A DNA stretch of 64,000 bases from Adhaeribacter aerolatus (GTDB lineage: Bacteria; Bacteroidota; Bacteroidia; Cytophagales; Hymenobacteraceae). The translations under genes were made by a program, and so were the position numbers. The notes below the pieces were generated by a model. The model did not search any database, was not told the origin of the DNA, and saw only the letters and a program-made list of their open reading frames with translations. The stretch lies in contig NZ_BJYS01000022.1 of assembly GCF_007991635.1 (NCBI RefSeq), forward strand, positions 1 to 64,000, read 5' to 3'. Numbering within the stretch: position 1 is the first letter of the stretch; the number at the start of each line of letters is the position of its first letter. Below are positions 18,501-28,022 of the stretch, in pieces.

Positions 18501-19001
18501 ATTATTTATATATAATTCATTTGAACCCTTAAGGCCCTTGAAATTACCTACAGCGCACACATAAATATCCAGAAAACCATCGCCGTTTACATCAGCCATG
18601 GTTACACCTGTTTTCCAGTCGGCCAATCCCTGAATTCCGGCTGCTTCCGAAATATCCCGAAACTGAAATTTGCCGGTGTTCAGGTATAGTTTATTCTTTC
18701 CCTGGTTCGAAACGAAGAACAGATCCACCAGGCCATCGTTATTTACATCGCCGGCCGCTATCCCTGCCCCATTGTAAAAATAGAGGTAATCCAGAATATT
18801 TAAATCTTTGGTGGCCTGCAGCTTGTTAACGAAAGCAATATTTGTCTGGGCAGAATTTGTCTGTTCGAAAAGCGGATTCCGGACGGCTGTAGTTTCCTTT
18901 TGGCCCGAACACGCGGAAGCCAGGAAAAGCAAAACCAGCATCAAACTATAAATATTTAGAAGCTTACTACTTTTAATAACCGAATATTTGTACTTGCACA
19001 T
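15534..19001 (-). CDS. VCBS/FG-GAP repeat protein with ASPIC/UnbV domain
   Basis: A 1155-aa surface lipoprotein (lipobox FLASAC, Cys31). It carries many FG-GAP/VCBS calcium-binding blade repeats of the form DxNxDGxxDxxV, for example GDVNNDGLVDLF, ADVNGDGFLDIYV, ADLNNDGWDDIFV and GDVNGDGLDDFYV. These fall in two beta-propeller halves (about 55-530 and 660-1120), separated by an ASPIC/UnbV domain at about 535-640 (FGLGKLSGVDTLIVIWG). The layout is that of CRTAC1-like proteins. It sits between susD and the haloperoxidase-like gene on the same strand. Role unknown; surface binding or assembly of a substrate is plausible. Lies beyond the SusD terminator, so it may have its own promoter in the 19.0-19.5 kb gap. 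Confidence 0.93.
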   Translation of the reverse strand: MCKYKYSVIKSSKLLNIYSLMLVLLFLASACSGQKETTAVRNPLFEQTNSAQTNIAFVNKLQATKDLNILDYLYFYNGAGIAAGDVNNDGLVDLFFVSNQGKNKLYLNTGKFQFRDISEAAGIQGLADWKTGVTMADVNGDGFLDIYVCAVGNFKGLKGSNELYINNGPGADSNITFTEKAADYGLDFTGFATQAAFFDYDRDGDLDVYLLNHAVHTSRSYDQVSTRNLRNNEAGDYLLENQLITPKGAAPEGKVVKFKDVSKQAKIYQAAMGYGLGIAIADLNNDGWDDIFVSNDFHEDDYYYLNNGDGTFTESVKEHFRHLSRFSMGNDAADMNNDGYPDIMTLDMYPADEKVEKASLGEDPFDIYQYKLAYGYFYQYSRNCLQLSVGGQKFSDIGLMAGVAATDWSWAPLLADYDNDGIKDIFISNGIVHRPNNLDYVKFADDETMRQAMETSKNLDNKAISLMPEGKVPNYIFRGTKSLQFQDKSVAWGFKEPTISNGAAYADLDNDGDLDLITNNINQPAGIYRNQSNQLLKNNYLKIKLEGDKLNKFGLGAKVYLKHQGQLQTQHLMPTRGFLSSVEPTLTFGLGKLSGVDTLIVIWGNQQAEVKTNLQANTTLVLKQVDAQANSQLFYAQLFPSAPHLYTDVSTTTAIPYKHAENNYLDYYRESLMPFQVSTEGPKLAVGDVNGDGLDDFYVGGAKWQPGALFVQGANGKFSATNKDLFQADSTYEDVDAVFFDADNDKDLDLYVVSGGNEFYDKMPEQFDRLYLNDGQGNFTRSPNLPALYANKSCVRPADFDGDGDLDLFVGGRVVGYQYGISPRSYLLRNDGQGRFTDATAQMAPALQQAGMVTDGQWADYDQDGDLDLLVVGDWMPVQVFQNQNNKLVPDNNTGLQSAKGFWQVIKGADFDKDGDIDFVVGNLGTNTKLRKQENGALKMYVKDIDGNNTLDQILTYQAGQNWYPVASKDELGKQMPLINKRFTNYRDFAGKTIEQIFDKSQLQDARLLEVNNFRSVYLENLGNKKFKPYALPREAQVSKIFALHITDTDNDGNLDVLLGGNFYGVSTYQGRYDASYGLVLRGNGQGKFTPVLPTEAGFLLEGQVRDIKPLRTPAQELLLVARNDLPLQIFRKAKNEDLKLVVKSKSPSGKQAPL

Positions 19002-19483
19002 CTTTCTTCGCTAAACTAATAAATGGTAGTCTGCCGGCACTTTCATGTACCCGTGGATTACCGCACCTGCTCTTTTGTAAAATAACTAAATTCCGGGAGT
19101 TTCCGCCTCAAATGCGATAAGAGAAATATCAAATAATTGATGTTAATTACCAGAGGCAGTAGCACCAACAAATTATAAAATTCGGACCAGCTAAATATTG
19201 ACCAGCCTTTTTTTATTACTTGGGCAGTAAAATTGATATTGATGTCTAAAGGAGGTGAGATTAGAAAAGAAAATTATTCGGCGCAAAATCCGAATTGTTA
19301 GTACTTCTGTTTCGAACAGAATAAACTGCCGTTGGGGGTGTTATCACCGCCCATTCTAAAGCTTCTGCCCGACTACTTGCTGGTGAAAACACGCAGCAAG
19401 GGCAGTGGTTTCGTTCAATTTATAAAATGCTAAACAGCTTCAATATTTTAATCTTCATCACTTGCCTAAACAGGTAATTAGCT
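19002..19483. other. Intergenic, no gene seen
   Basis: About 480 bases between the VCBS gene and the SusD terminator. No recognisable coding frame. It should contain the promoter for the VCBS-haloperoxidase pair. I could not fix a convincing -33/-7 pair by eye. Confidence 0.4.
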
Positions 19484-19516
19484 AAAAAAGCAAGCCCATT
19501 GCTGGACTTGCTTTTC
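19484..19516 (-). terminator. Terminator of SusCD operon
   Basis: A 9-bp stem AAAAGCAAG (19486-19494) with CTTGCTTTT (19507-19515). On the minus strand the stem ends in a T run. It lies 17 bp after the susD stop. Confidence 0.8.
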
Positions 19517-19532
19517 TAACTGGTTTTAAATA

Positions 19533-21014
19533 TTAGTACCCCGGATTTTGTTTTAATTTTGGATTTAAAGCTAACTGACTTTGTGGTATTGGGTACAGAT
19601 TTCTAAATTCTGGGGATTGGTCTTTAAACTGGGCTGGACCAGTAAACTTTCCGAAACGAATCATATCCTGTCTGCGGTGGTATTCCCAAGCCATTTCGCG
19701 GCCCCGTTCTGCCAGAATATTATCCAAAGTAAGCGTTGTAAACGGATCTACCTGTCGTTGTGCGCGAATAAAATTTATATCTTCCAGTGCTTTAGGCAGG
19801 TTGCCGTTGCGAAAATAGGCTTCGCCCCGCATCAGGTACAAATCACCTAAACGAAAGATAACAAAATCATTGTCCTGGCTCGAATTCGGGTTGTTGCGCT
19901 GAATTTCATATTTCGCACTTCTTACCCCCGCTGCCCGGGCAACAGGGCCAGCGGGCATCTCAAAGGCCGGAATCTCGGGGGTAAAAGCCAGTGGCCGATC
20001 GCCGTCAATCAGCGGCGTGCCATCGGCGGCGTATTGCTGGCCCACCAGCCACATTTTTTTACGTACATCTTTATCCTCGAAAGATTTATAAAAATCAGTT
20101 TCCGTGGCATAACCATTATTCGGCGGGCTACCTAAATTATACGTGCGCTGATTTAAGTAATGCAGCGTCCTGGTTTGAATATCCATACCCGTCCGTTTTG
20201 TTTTATCCATAGGCGTGGCCAGAATAATTTCGGGGGACGATTGGTTATTGATGCTGAAATTGAACAGGAAATCTGGCGCTAACCGGTATTTACCCGAATT
20301 AATTATAACATCTGCATGCTCAATGGCTTTGGTCCACTGGGGAGTGCCGGTATACACCTGGGCGTTTAGATAAAGTTTGGCCAGGATCATATGGGCAACG
20401 TACTTGTTCATCCGCCCGTACTTTACACCGCCTACCGTTTCAGACAGATCGGGTAAAGCCGCAAGTAACTCCTTCTCCACCCAATTATAAACTTCTGTTC
20501 TGGTCTTCTGTTCGGGGCTTTCCGCACTTATTTTTTCCGCAATAATTACATTGCCAAAATTATCCATTGCCAGGTAATGATAGAAAGCCCGTAGCGTTTT
20601 CAGTTCCGCAATAAGCGTTTTATCGGTAATGGCTGGGTTTAATAACTGGCGGTTAATGGCCGTAATGTTGTTGTAAATCCAGGTCCATAAATTATTAAAC
20701 GGGCTGTCGTCCAGCGTTGGGTTCCAGGTATGCTGTTGCATACGCCGCCAGCGGTCCCCATCTTTCCAGTCCCCGCCCCGGGTCGGAATTATTTGTTCGT
20801 CGGTGGTGGTATTAAGTCCCACAAAGCGGTTAAAATAATCGCCCAACCCACCATAAAGTGGCCCTACGAGCGCATCGAGCTGTTCCGGGTTATTGCCAAA
20901 TGCATCCTGGGAGAGTTGATCGCTTACTTCTTCATCCAGATCTGTACAGGATTGAACCCATAATAATCCGATAGCTGAACCAGCAAAGAGCAAAGTTTTG
21001 AGGTATTTATTCAT
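19533..21014 (-). CDS. SusD/RagB family nutrient-binding lipoprotein
   Basis: A 493-aa SusD-like protein. Signal and lipobox are LLWVQSC (Cys23), followed by the acidic lipoprotein-export-type start TDLDEE. Tetratricopeptide-rich helices follow (LKTLRAFYHYLAMDNFGNV, MILAKLYLNAQVYTG), and the family C-terminus with FRLGDLYLMRGEAYFRNG, ILAERGREMAWEYHRRQDMIRFGKF, LYPIPQSQLALNPKLKQNPGY. It caps the SusC barrel and delivers glycans or other oligomers for TonB-dependent uptake. It lies 58 bp downstream of susC in the usual order. Confidence 0.97.
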   Translation of the reverse strand: MNKYLKTLLFAGSAIGLLWVQSCTDLDEEVSDQLSQDAFGNNPEQLDALVGPLYGGLGDYFNRFVGLNTTTDEQIIPTRGGDWKDGDRWRRMQQHTWNPTLDDSPFNNLWTWIYNNITAINRQLLNPAITDKTLIAELKTLRAFYHYLAMDNFGNVIIAEKISAESPEQKTRTEVYNWVEKELLAALPDLSETVGGVKYGRMNKYVAHMILAKLYLNAQVYTGTPQWTKAIEHADVIINSGKYRLAPDFLFNFSINNQSSPEIILATPMDKTKRTGMDIQTRTLHYLNQRTYNLGSPPNNGYATETDFYKSFEDKDVRKKMWLVGQQYAADGTPLIDGDRPLAFTPEIPAFEMPAGPVARAAGVRSAKYEIQRNNPNSSQDNDFVIFRLGDLYLMRGEAYFRNGNLPKALEDINFIRAQRQVDPFTTLTLDNILAERGREMAWEYHRRQDMIRFGKFTGPAQFKDQSPEFRNLYPIPQSQLALNPKLKQNPGY

Positions 21015-21072
21015 GTTGTTGTGATAATTTCGTTTGAATAATTTATTCCGGAATAGGATTCTCTAAACCTTA

Positions 21073-24000
21073 TCAGAAAGTTAAGTTAACGCCTAACTGA
21101 AAGGAACGGGTTTTAGGATATATACCGGTGTTGTCTAGGCCAAGCGTATTCGGGCGCTGGCGGTTGGCCGCATCACCACTGGTCCGCAGATCGCCGCGTA
21201 CTTCCAGTTCCGGGTCGATACCTTTGTATTTAGTGATAATAAATAAGTTGTTACCGCCTAAGTATACGCGCGCGTTCTTAAATACGCCCATAGGAGGAAC
21301 ATTATACCCAATCTGCCAGTTGTCTAACCGAACAAAAGAGCCATCTTCTAGCCATAAATCAGATAACTGGTTTGTGCTGTAGTTGGTCTGGTAGTTAGCT
21401 ATGTCGGTAAGCTGATTACCTTCCAGGATACTACCGGGTATGGTGAAATTAGAGCGCAGGTTATTCAGGATTTTATTACCGAATACACCGCGTAACTGAA
21501 AGTTTAAATCGAAGTTGCCGTACTGGAAGCTGTTGATAAAGGAAGCGGATAATCGCGGCTGGGCAACGCCGGCTTCATATAATTTAGCTTTCGTATAATC
21601 GGTTGTCGTGGTTCCGTCGGCACCCTCCAACAAAACTTTGCCATCGGTACCGAACCCGGCGAAATGAGGTATTAAAAACTCGCCCAGCGGATGTCCTTCC
21701 CGTAATTGAGAAGCAAATACATCAGACAAACCACGACCACCAAATTCGTTATAACGGATAACCCCAACATCAAACTGGTCATTTTTAAGACTTACAATTT
21801 CATTTTTGTAAGCAGTACCAACTAAACGGGTATTCCAGGTAAGGTTTTCGGTTTTAATAATATCGGTACTTAAAGAGAGTTCAATACCTTTATTACTCAT
21901 TTCGCCCACATTAGCGGTAATGGTGTTAACAAAATATTGCCCGTTAGCCGGCACATTGTAATTGTACAACATGTCTTTGGTACGTTTATCATACACATCT
22001 ATGGTACCGTTTAACTGCTCGAACAAAGTAAAGTCGATACCCACATTCGCCTGCTGAATTATTTCCCATTTTAAGTCCGGGTTGCTATTCTGGATAACGG
22101 CATAACCGGGTACAAAATCACCAATACTCCCATCGTAATAAGTACCCTGGCGGCCATACAGGAATAAAGACTGGTAAGGACTTATACCTTCGGAGTTACC
22201 GGTCTGCCCCCAGCCGGCACGTAGTTTTAAATAACTCAGGGGTTTATTCCCTTGCAGAAAGCCTTCGTTCGAAATAGTCCAGCCGGCCGCAAAAGAAGGG
22301 AATATGGCCCATTTATTATTAGCTCCAAATTTTGAACTACCATCCTGCCGTACGGTAGCGGTAAGATTATACTTGTCCATCAGGTTTAAAGTACCTCTAC
22401 CGAAGAAAGATACCAGGGTAGTGCGGTTGCGGTAAGAAGTAGCATAATCCTGCGCACCGGATAATAAAGTACCCCGGCCACCGGATAAGTTATTATAGCC
22501 AAACTGCTCGTATAACCCGTTGATGTAATTGTTGTTATAAGCGCCAAAACCATCATCAACGTTATCCTGATAAGAGTAACCACCTAAAATATTGAAATTA
22601 TTGGTTCCGCCTAACTGGCGGGTATAGGAACCGGTAATCTCTAATAATTTATTGTTAGTCTGGTATAAGTTACGGGATGTACGGCCCTGGTTAGACCGGA
22701 AAGCCAACACATTACGGTTGTAAGCCTGACTATTTACCGTATTATCGTTCTTGAGCGCACCATTTACCCCAATTACAAAACCATCCAGAAGCTCGTATTT
22801 CAGGTTTATGCCCCCAATCATTACGCGTTTTAAATCATCATTCTGGTAGTTTTCGAGCATGGCCACCGGATTATACAAGGCATTCGATCCGGGAATTTCA
22901 TAATAACTGCCGTCGGTATTACGGATGGGTAGCGTTGGCAAGAAAAAAGTAGCCCGGGTAATAACATCGTCGTTCCGGTTTTGCTGGTCTGTTTGGGTGT
23001 AGGCCAGGCTATACTGCACATTTAACCGGTTATTGAGCGCTTTCTGATCTAAATTAACCCGACCGGTCAATCGACCAAAGCCTGTATTTTTAACAATACC
23101 ATCGCGCTTAATATAATTGAGTGAGCCCCGGTAGGTGAAAGCTTCGCTGCCGCCCATGATAGATAAATCGTGGTTGTTGGTAAATCCGGTTCTGGTAATT
23201 TGATCAAACCAATCGGTGTTGTACCCCTGCCCGTTAGCGTCTTTCGGAAACCGGATTACATCATTCAAAGAGGCATCGCCTTTTATTTTAGCAACTTGTG
23301 CCCGGTAGCCTTCCGCATCTAATAAATCAAGTTCGCTGGAGATTACATCTGCGGCCACATAATTATTGAAACTTACGCTGGTAGTACCGGCCTTACCTCT
23401 TTTGGTAGTAATAATAATTACCCCATTAGCCGCCCGGGAACCATAAATAGCCGCCGCCGAAGCATCTTTTAAAACGTCCATTGTTTCAATATCTGCCGGT
23501 GCAATGCTATTGATGGGTACGCCAATGATGCCGTCTACCACATAAAGCGGGTCGCTGCCACCAGCCAGGGAGGTATAACCCCGCAGCCGAATGGTAGGAT
23601 TCTGATTGGGGTCGCCGTTGGGTTGCGTAATAACCAAACCGGCCACCTTACCTTGTATCGCCTGGAGCGGATTAGGATTTACACCGGAGTTAAATTCTTT
23701 AGCCGTAACCTGCGCTACCGAACCCGTAACATCTTTTCGCTGCTGGGTACCGTAACCTACTACCACTACTTCTTCCAAAGCTTTGGCGTCTTCGGCCAGG
23801 GTAATATTCATAGTGCCTGGCCCGGTAAAAGCCTTCTCCTGGGGAGTGTAACCGATGAAAGAAAAAGCCAGCACGCCGGCTGCTTCCGGCACACTTAAAC
23901 TAAATGAGCCATCTACCCCAGTTGAGGTTCCATTAGTTGTTCCTTTTAAAACCACTGTAACACCCGGTAACGGGTTTCCAGTGGCGTCCACAACTTTACC

Positions 24001-24168
24001 GGTTATGGGCCAGACAACCGCTTTAACTTTTAAGGTGCTGGCAGGATGATAAGGAAAGGCTACACTACTGGTACCCATAACCATCATCAGTAAAATAAAC
24101 AAGCAGGTTTTTGGCTGCCTCCAATGGGTAAATTTTTTCATAAAACTTGTTATTTGTCTGTTTGTCAA
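21073..24168 (-). CDS. SusC/RagA family TonB-dependent outer membrane receptor
   Basis: A 1031-aa TonB-linked outer-membrane transporter. After a signal peptide comes a carboxypeptidase-regulatory-like domain (ITGKVVDATGNPLPGVTVVL, about 52-130), the SusC signature region ALEEVVVVGYGTQQRKDVTG as the TonB-box/plug start, the plug with LRGYTSLAGGSDPLYVVDGI, and a 22-strand-type barrel ending in FQLGVNLTF. It forms an active uptake pore with SusD. The likely start is the second Met (base 24141, MKKFTHW), which gives a better signal peptide than the first. No sigma/anti-sigma or SusR-type regulator is visible beside it, and the transported substrate is unknown. Confidence 0.97.
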   Translation of the reverse strand: MTNRQITSFMKKFTHWRQPKTCLFILLMMVMGTSSVAFPYHPASTLKVKAVVWPITGKVVDATGNPLPGVTVVLKGTTNGTSTGVDGSFSLSVPEAAGVLAFSFIGYTPQEKAFTGPGTMNITLAEDAKALEEVVVVGYGTQQRKDVTGSVAQVTAKEFNSGVNPNPLQAIQGKVAGLVITQPNGDPNQNPTIRLRGYTSLAGGSDPLYVVDGIIGVPINSIAPADIETMDVLKDASAAAIYGSRAANGVIIITTKRGKAGTTSVSFNNYVAADVISSELDLLDAEGYRAQVAKIKGDASLNDVIRFPKDANGQGYNTDWFDQITRTGFTNNHDLSIMGGSEAFTYRGSLNYIKRDGIVKNTGFGRLTGRVNLDQKALNNRLNVQYSLAYTQTDQQNRNDDVITRATFFLPTLPIRNTDGSYYEIPGSNALYNPVAMLENYQNDDLKRVMIGGINLKYELLDGFVIGVNGALKNDNTVNSQAYNRNVLAFRSNQGRTSRNLYQTNNKLLEITGSYTRQLGGTNNFNILGGYSYQDNVDDGFGAYNNNYINGLYEQFGYNNLSGGRGTLLSGAQDYATSYRNRTTLVSFFGRGTLNLMDKYNLTATVRQDGSSKFGANNKWAIFPSFAAGWTISNEGFLQGNKPLSYLKLRAGWGQTGNSEGISPYQSLFLYGRQGTYYDGSIGDFVPGYAVIQNSNPDLKWEIIQQANVGIDFTLFEQLNGTIDVYDKRTKDMLYNYNVPANGQYFVNTITANVGEMSNKGIELSLSTDIIKTENLTWNTRLVGTAYKNEIVSLKNDQFDVGVIRYNEFGGRGLSDVFASQLREGHPLGEFLIPHFAGFGTDGKVLLEGADGTTTTDYTKAKLYEAGVAQPRLSASFINSFQYGNFDLNFQLRGVFGNKILNNLRSNFTIPGSILEGNQLTDIANYQTNYSTNQLSDLWLEDGSFVRLDNWQIGYNVPPMGVFKNARVYLGGNNLFIITKYKGIDPELEVRGDLRTSGDAANRQRPNTLGLDNTGIYPKTRSFQLGVNLTF

Positions 24169-25237
24169 AATTTAAAGTCACTATGCTTTTTGCACTATTG
24201 AACGGCAGGTCTAAAATTGTATTATTCTATCATATCTCAAATAAAAACAGTTAAATTTCATTTTTTTACAAATCAATTTTGCTTTTTAGAGAAGAATTTC
24301 AAAATATTCTTTGCGATATTCTTTAAAAAATTTTCAACCATAATTCAGCTTGAAGACACGCTCATATTATGCTGCATGCCATTTAGAACAACCCATATTT
24401 ACACCATTGGTTTACAAGCAGTTAATTTATAACAACACAAACACCGGCTTGTTTAGGGCGTTTCAAAAATATTACCGCATCCGGTAAATAATGTGAGTTA
24501 TTATACTACCCAGAACTATCTTTAATTACTCCGATAATGTTGTTGGCAGACACCGAAGGCATGAACACCTATTAATTCTTTAATAATTTTTAATAAACTT
24601 ATACTTACTTTAATATTTAGAATAAGTTGGGCCCATAATTATTTAAAATAAAAAAACAGGCAACTTTTAAACATTGTTTTTAAACTTAATTTAAAGAGCA
24701 TTACACCCTAAATATTAATCTTTTAATAATGTTCTTAAAAATATCAAAATGAATTGAGTATAATTTTATTAAGTTAATCTTTGGATGAGCTTGTAAAAGG
24801 AGATTTGTAAATAAAGAGAAAGCTTTACTATTTACTTACGCTATTTAACCATGCTGGCTGATTAATTTTAAAACGGGCTATTTTAACCCAATACAGAAGT
24901 AATTATAGCGATGCTATAATAACTAAAAGGCTTGAAATTTGAGTGAATAGGCAAGTGAGGAGCTACTGTATTGCCAGGATTAGTCTACACCCTTGTTAAG
25001 CGTAATATCCATCAGCCAATCTCTTCACTACTTTCAAAATTATTCGCCCGCTTAAGAATAGAGTAATTTAAAAGAATAGGTAAACGGGCTGGTTTTAGGA
25101 ACCAGATCCTGACGCGATAGGCAGCGGGCAAGGCTCAAACATTACTGGCCAAGTTAAATCTGCCGGAACCTTCATTTTATATAAGGCCAGATGCATGGAA
25201 ATAAATTTCAGGGAAGATTAAGCTATTAGTACCAGTA
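24169..25237. other. Long AT-rich intergenic region, no gene seen
   Basis: About 1.07 kb between susC and a VCBS lipoprotein gene. It is strongly AT-rich with many stop codons. A 71-codon frame on the plus strand at 24217-24432 has no recognisable features and is judged spurious. The segment next to 24168 must hold the susC promoter. A regulatory RNA cannot be excluded. Confidence 0.5.
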
Positions 25238-26488
25238 TTATTTTTTGGCTTGGGTAAAAACAAAAATCCCTTTTTTATTCGCTACAATAATATCGGTTAA
25301 CTTATCGTGGTTCATGTCTTGGGTAACTACGTGCACCCCTACGCCGGAATTATCGTCGATCAGGTGCGGCTCCCAGGTGGGGATTTTGCCGGGTTTTAAC
25401 GCATACCAATATAGCACCGGCGGCTCGTATTCGCCGGGGTCTTTGCCCATGTGGGCGAAATAGCGCTTGCCGGTTAAAAGGTCGGGGTGTCCATCCTGAT
25501 TTATATCCAACAAAGCTAAACTGTGGGTTTGGGTAAATTTATCCGATATCAGGTGCCGGGTCCATTGGGAGATGCCCTGCTCGTTTTGGGTTTGCTCGTA
25601 CCACCAGATACCGACGTTATGGGCCGAAGAAGAAACCACGTCCTGATCGCCATCCTGGTCGAAATCGTAGACGTACATCTGCGCGCAGGCTTCGCCTAAA
25701 TTGGCCGGGTGAAATGTCCAGTCTGGCTGCGTGCGATCAACGGGTGCTTCCCACCAGCCTTCTTTTATAATCACATCGGGGCGGCCATCTTTATTCATGT
25801 CGCCTAGGCCTAAGCCGTGCGAAAAGGGTTCAGAACCGGGGCTTTTCTCTTTACTGATGGGATATTTTTGCCAGGTTAAATCGTTTTTAGAAACGGGTGC
25901 CTTAAACCAGGTCATCTGGCCGTTGGTGGAATTGCCTCCGAGTAAATCCATTTTGCCGTCGCCGTCTACATCGTAAAAACCGGCCGATTCGTTACCCACT
26001 GCATCATGGATTTTATGTACCGGCCAGTGCCCACCTTTTTTTTGGGGGTTCTCAAACCAAAGGGCTTCTTTTCCCGGAAAACCAATCCGTACAAAATCTA
26101 CCCAGCCATCAAAGTTTACATCCATGGCGTGGCTTACAAAAGCATTGCTGTAGCCTTTATCGTAAAAGAACTTTTCGGGTTGGGCAATTTCGTGCTTCTG
26201 CCAGTCAGGGGCCTCAAACCAGTAAGCCCCGGCCAGTACATCCATTTTTCCATCGCGGTTTACATCGCCTACCGCTACGCCTTCGGCAATAAATTCTTCG
26301 TGCAATACTTGCTTTGTAAAAGATATTTCGGCAGCCGGTATGGCTTTCCCACCTTGTTTCGGGGTAGAACTGCCGGAGGAAGCGCAACTACCCGTCAATA
26401 GCAAAAGCCCAAAGCCAAAAGCAATAACTTTAAGCCTGGTATATTTTAGGTAAGATAGCGGGTTACCGGATACTGATTTATATTCCAT
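25238..26488 (-). CDS. FG-GAP/VCBS repeat lipoprotein
   Basis: A 416-aa lipoprotein (lipobox LLTGSC, Cys35) built from about six or seven calcium-binding propeller blades with DxNxDGxxDxxx loops: GDVNRDGKMDVLAG, MDVNFDGWVDFVRIG, YDVDGDGKMDLLGG, GDMNKDGRPDVII, YDFDQDGDQDVVSS, LDINQDGHPDLLTG and QDMNHDKLTDIIVA. It is likely a secreted or surface-anchored beta-propeller with unknown ligand. It lacks the ASPIC/UnbV domain of the larger protein at 15.5-19.0 kb. It stands alone on the minus strand. Confidence 0.9.
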   Translation of the reverse strand: MEYKSVSGNPLSYLKYTRLKVIAFGFGLLLLTGSCASSGSSTPKQGGKAIPAAEISFTKQVLHEEFIAEGVAVGDVNRDGKMDVLAGAYWFEAPDWQKHEIAQPEKFFYDKGYSNAFVSHAMDVNFDGWVDFVRIGFPGKEALWFENPQKKGGHWPVHKIHDAVGNESAGFYDVDGDGKMDLLGGNSTNGQMTWFKAPVSKNDLTWQKYPISKEKSPGSEPFSHGLGLGDMNKDGRPDVIIKEGWWEAPVDRTQPDWTFHPANLGEACAQMYVYDFDQDGDQDVVSSSAHNVGIWWYEQTQNEQGISQWTRHLISDKFTQTHSLALLDINQDGHPDLLTGKRYFAHMGKDPGEYEPPVLYWYALKPGKIPTWEPHLIDDNSGVGVHVVTQDMNHDKLTDIIVANKKGIFVFTQAKK

Positions 26489-26648
26489 AGCGATGAGGCG
26501 GTTTATTTATTAGCGGTTAAGAAAACCAAAGTATGCCAATGATAAATACCTTTTCAATGTTAGCTTTTTTCCTAAACATGTAAAACTAAAAACCCGGTAA
26601 AACTATTAATACCAGATAGTACCAAAGACCTGCTGTAGCAGAAGTTCT

Positions 26649-26700
26649 AAAGCCTTCCAGCCACAGTTATTCCGAAAGAATGTTCTGTTGGGAAGGTTTT
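26649..26700 (-). terminator. Possible terminator hairpin
   Basis: AAAGCCTTCCAGCCACAG pairs imperfectly with CTGTTGGGAAGGTTTT across a 20-nt loop, just past the stop of the minus-strand DUF6503 gene. The following T run is weak. Confidence 0.4.
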
Positions 26701-26714
26701 ACCGGCAATCAGTT

Positions 26715-27470
26715 TTAGTTATTAACCTGAATATTTTCGAGTTCTATGCGCGATAATTCTTTTAACTGCCCAGCCTCGAAGAGTTTGTCTAAATCGGTAA
26801 GCGGTACCTGTTTATTGGGGGGCTCGAAATTGATGTATTGCTGAAAACGAATGCCGCCTATCACCTGCGGATTATACGCCTGCCGAAAACGCAAGCCCCC
26901 GCCTTCGGTTTGGTAGCTGTAAGCAAAATAATCTACCACAAATGTTTTCTGGTGAATGTAATAAATAAATTCATCTTCGTGATCAACGCCGCCGCCTTCC
27001 GGGGCAAACGTAATTTTTACTTTATGGTAAGGCTGGCCCCGCAACGTAACTTCTCCCAAATACGCTTTTTGTACGGCTGGGTCGTTCAGGCCAAACGGCA
27101 GCAAAGCAAAGTAAATAACCGAATTTACCGAATTGGTAAAGGCTTGTTTTCTTTCTTCGGGCAGGTTTACCGGTTGTCCGTTCACTTCCCGTTTAAAACC
27201 ATCGTTGTTTAAAAAATCTTTTACGCGGCCCGTAGAATCGGTAAAAGCGCGGGTGTAGGTAAACAGGCCATTATTACGGGTTGCGGTATAATGCCGATCG
27301 CGAAAGTCGAAAGCCAGGTTCAGATGCTCGTAATTTTTACCGCCGTGGGCCCTAATGGCTTTATCTACCACTTCCTGTGCTTGGGAGTCGGAAGCCAGGC
27401 TATTGGTTTTATCAGGCGAACAGCCCAGGGAAAAAAAGAGGAACAGAGAGCAAAATAACAGGTAGCGCAT
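26715..27470 (-). CDS. DUF6503-family lipoprotein
   Basis: A 251-aa lipoprotein (lipobox FFSLGC, Cys17). The mature part begins with the family's helix VVDKAIRAHGGKNYEHL, then alternating beta-strands (LAFDFRDRHYTATRN, YHKVKITFAPEGGG, IYYIHQKTFVVDYFAYSY, IGGIRFQQYINFEPP) typical of a lipoprotein-carrier-like half-barrel fold. Members are found across Bacteroidota and have no assigned function. It is isolated, with no operon partners within 200 bp. Confidence 0.85.
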   Translation of the reverse strand: MRYLLFCSLFLFFSLGCSPDKTNSLASDSQAQEVVDKAIRAHGGKNYEHLNLAFDFRDRHYTATRNNGLFTYTRAFTDSTGRVKDFLNNDGFKREVNGQPVNLPEERKQAFTNSVNSVIYFALLPFGLNDPAVQKAYLGEVTLRGQPYHKVKITFAPEGGGVDHEDEFIYYIHQKTFVVDYFAYSYQTEGGGLRFRQAYNPQVIGGIRFQQYINFEPPNKQVPLTDLDKLFEAGQLKELSRIELENIQVNN

Positions 27471-27728
27471 TTCCGGAATATTTAGCTCCTAAAGATAGGC
27501 AAAAATATCAGGCTATTCCTTTGGCTTCTATATTTCCCTTTGGTTTCGGGTATAATATCATCCACAGCAGCTAATTGCTACAAGTAACCAAATCTGTGGT
27601 AAGAGAACTCCAATAATAGAAGGCGAAATTAAGGAAACGGTTATATCCAAAACTTTATAGCAGATTAGCTGAAATAACCACCTACCGCGGACGAAAATAA
27701 AATAGGAATAAATAGCAACCGGCAAAAG

Positions 27729-28022
27729 CTATACCGGAACCGGAATAGATTGAAGATCTTCTTTAATAAAAACCCGAACAGTGCTTAAATCTATTTCCCC
27801 GTTCTGCTTAACCGGATAACAGGTAAACTTCTCGAACTGCTTAGCATTGTCGAAATCAACATTGCCGGCAACATCAAAAACAAAATACTCGTCGCTGTTT
27901 TTCAGCATTATCGGGCAGTATGTATTAAAATCTACCCATCCTAACTTTAACATGTAATTTAAAAAACGTGTTCTTATAACTTTAACATCGGTTGCCGGAC
28001 TGCATTTACCGCTTTTCCACAC
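27729..28022 (-). CDS. Hypothetical small protein
   Basis: A 97-aa reading frame with mixed composition and no signal peptide or membrane segment. The sequence WVDFNTYCPIMLKNSDEYFVFDVAGNVDFDN looks like soluble beta-rich protein and not random translation. I do not recognise a family. No upstream ribosome-binding site or partner gene helps. It may be a real orphan gene or a remnant of a longer one. Confidence 0.4.
   Translation of the reverse strand: MWKSGKCSPATDVKVIRTRFLNYMLKLGWVDFNTYCPIMLKNSDEYFVFDVAGNVDFDNAKQFEKFTCYPVKQNGEIDLSTVRVFIKEDLQSIPVPV

Noticed and set aside
24217-24432. A 71-codon plus-strand frame in the susC upstream region
   Set aside because: Low-complexity AT-rich translation with no signal, domain or neighbour support, so judged spurious.
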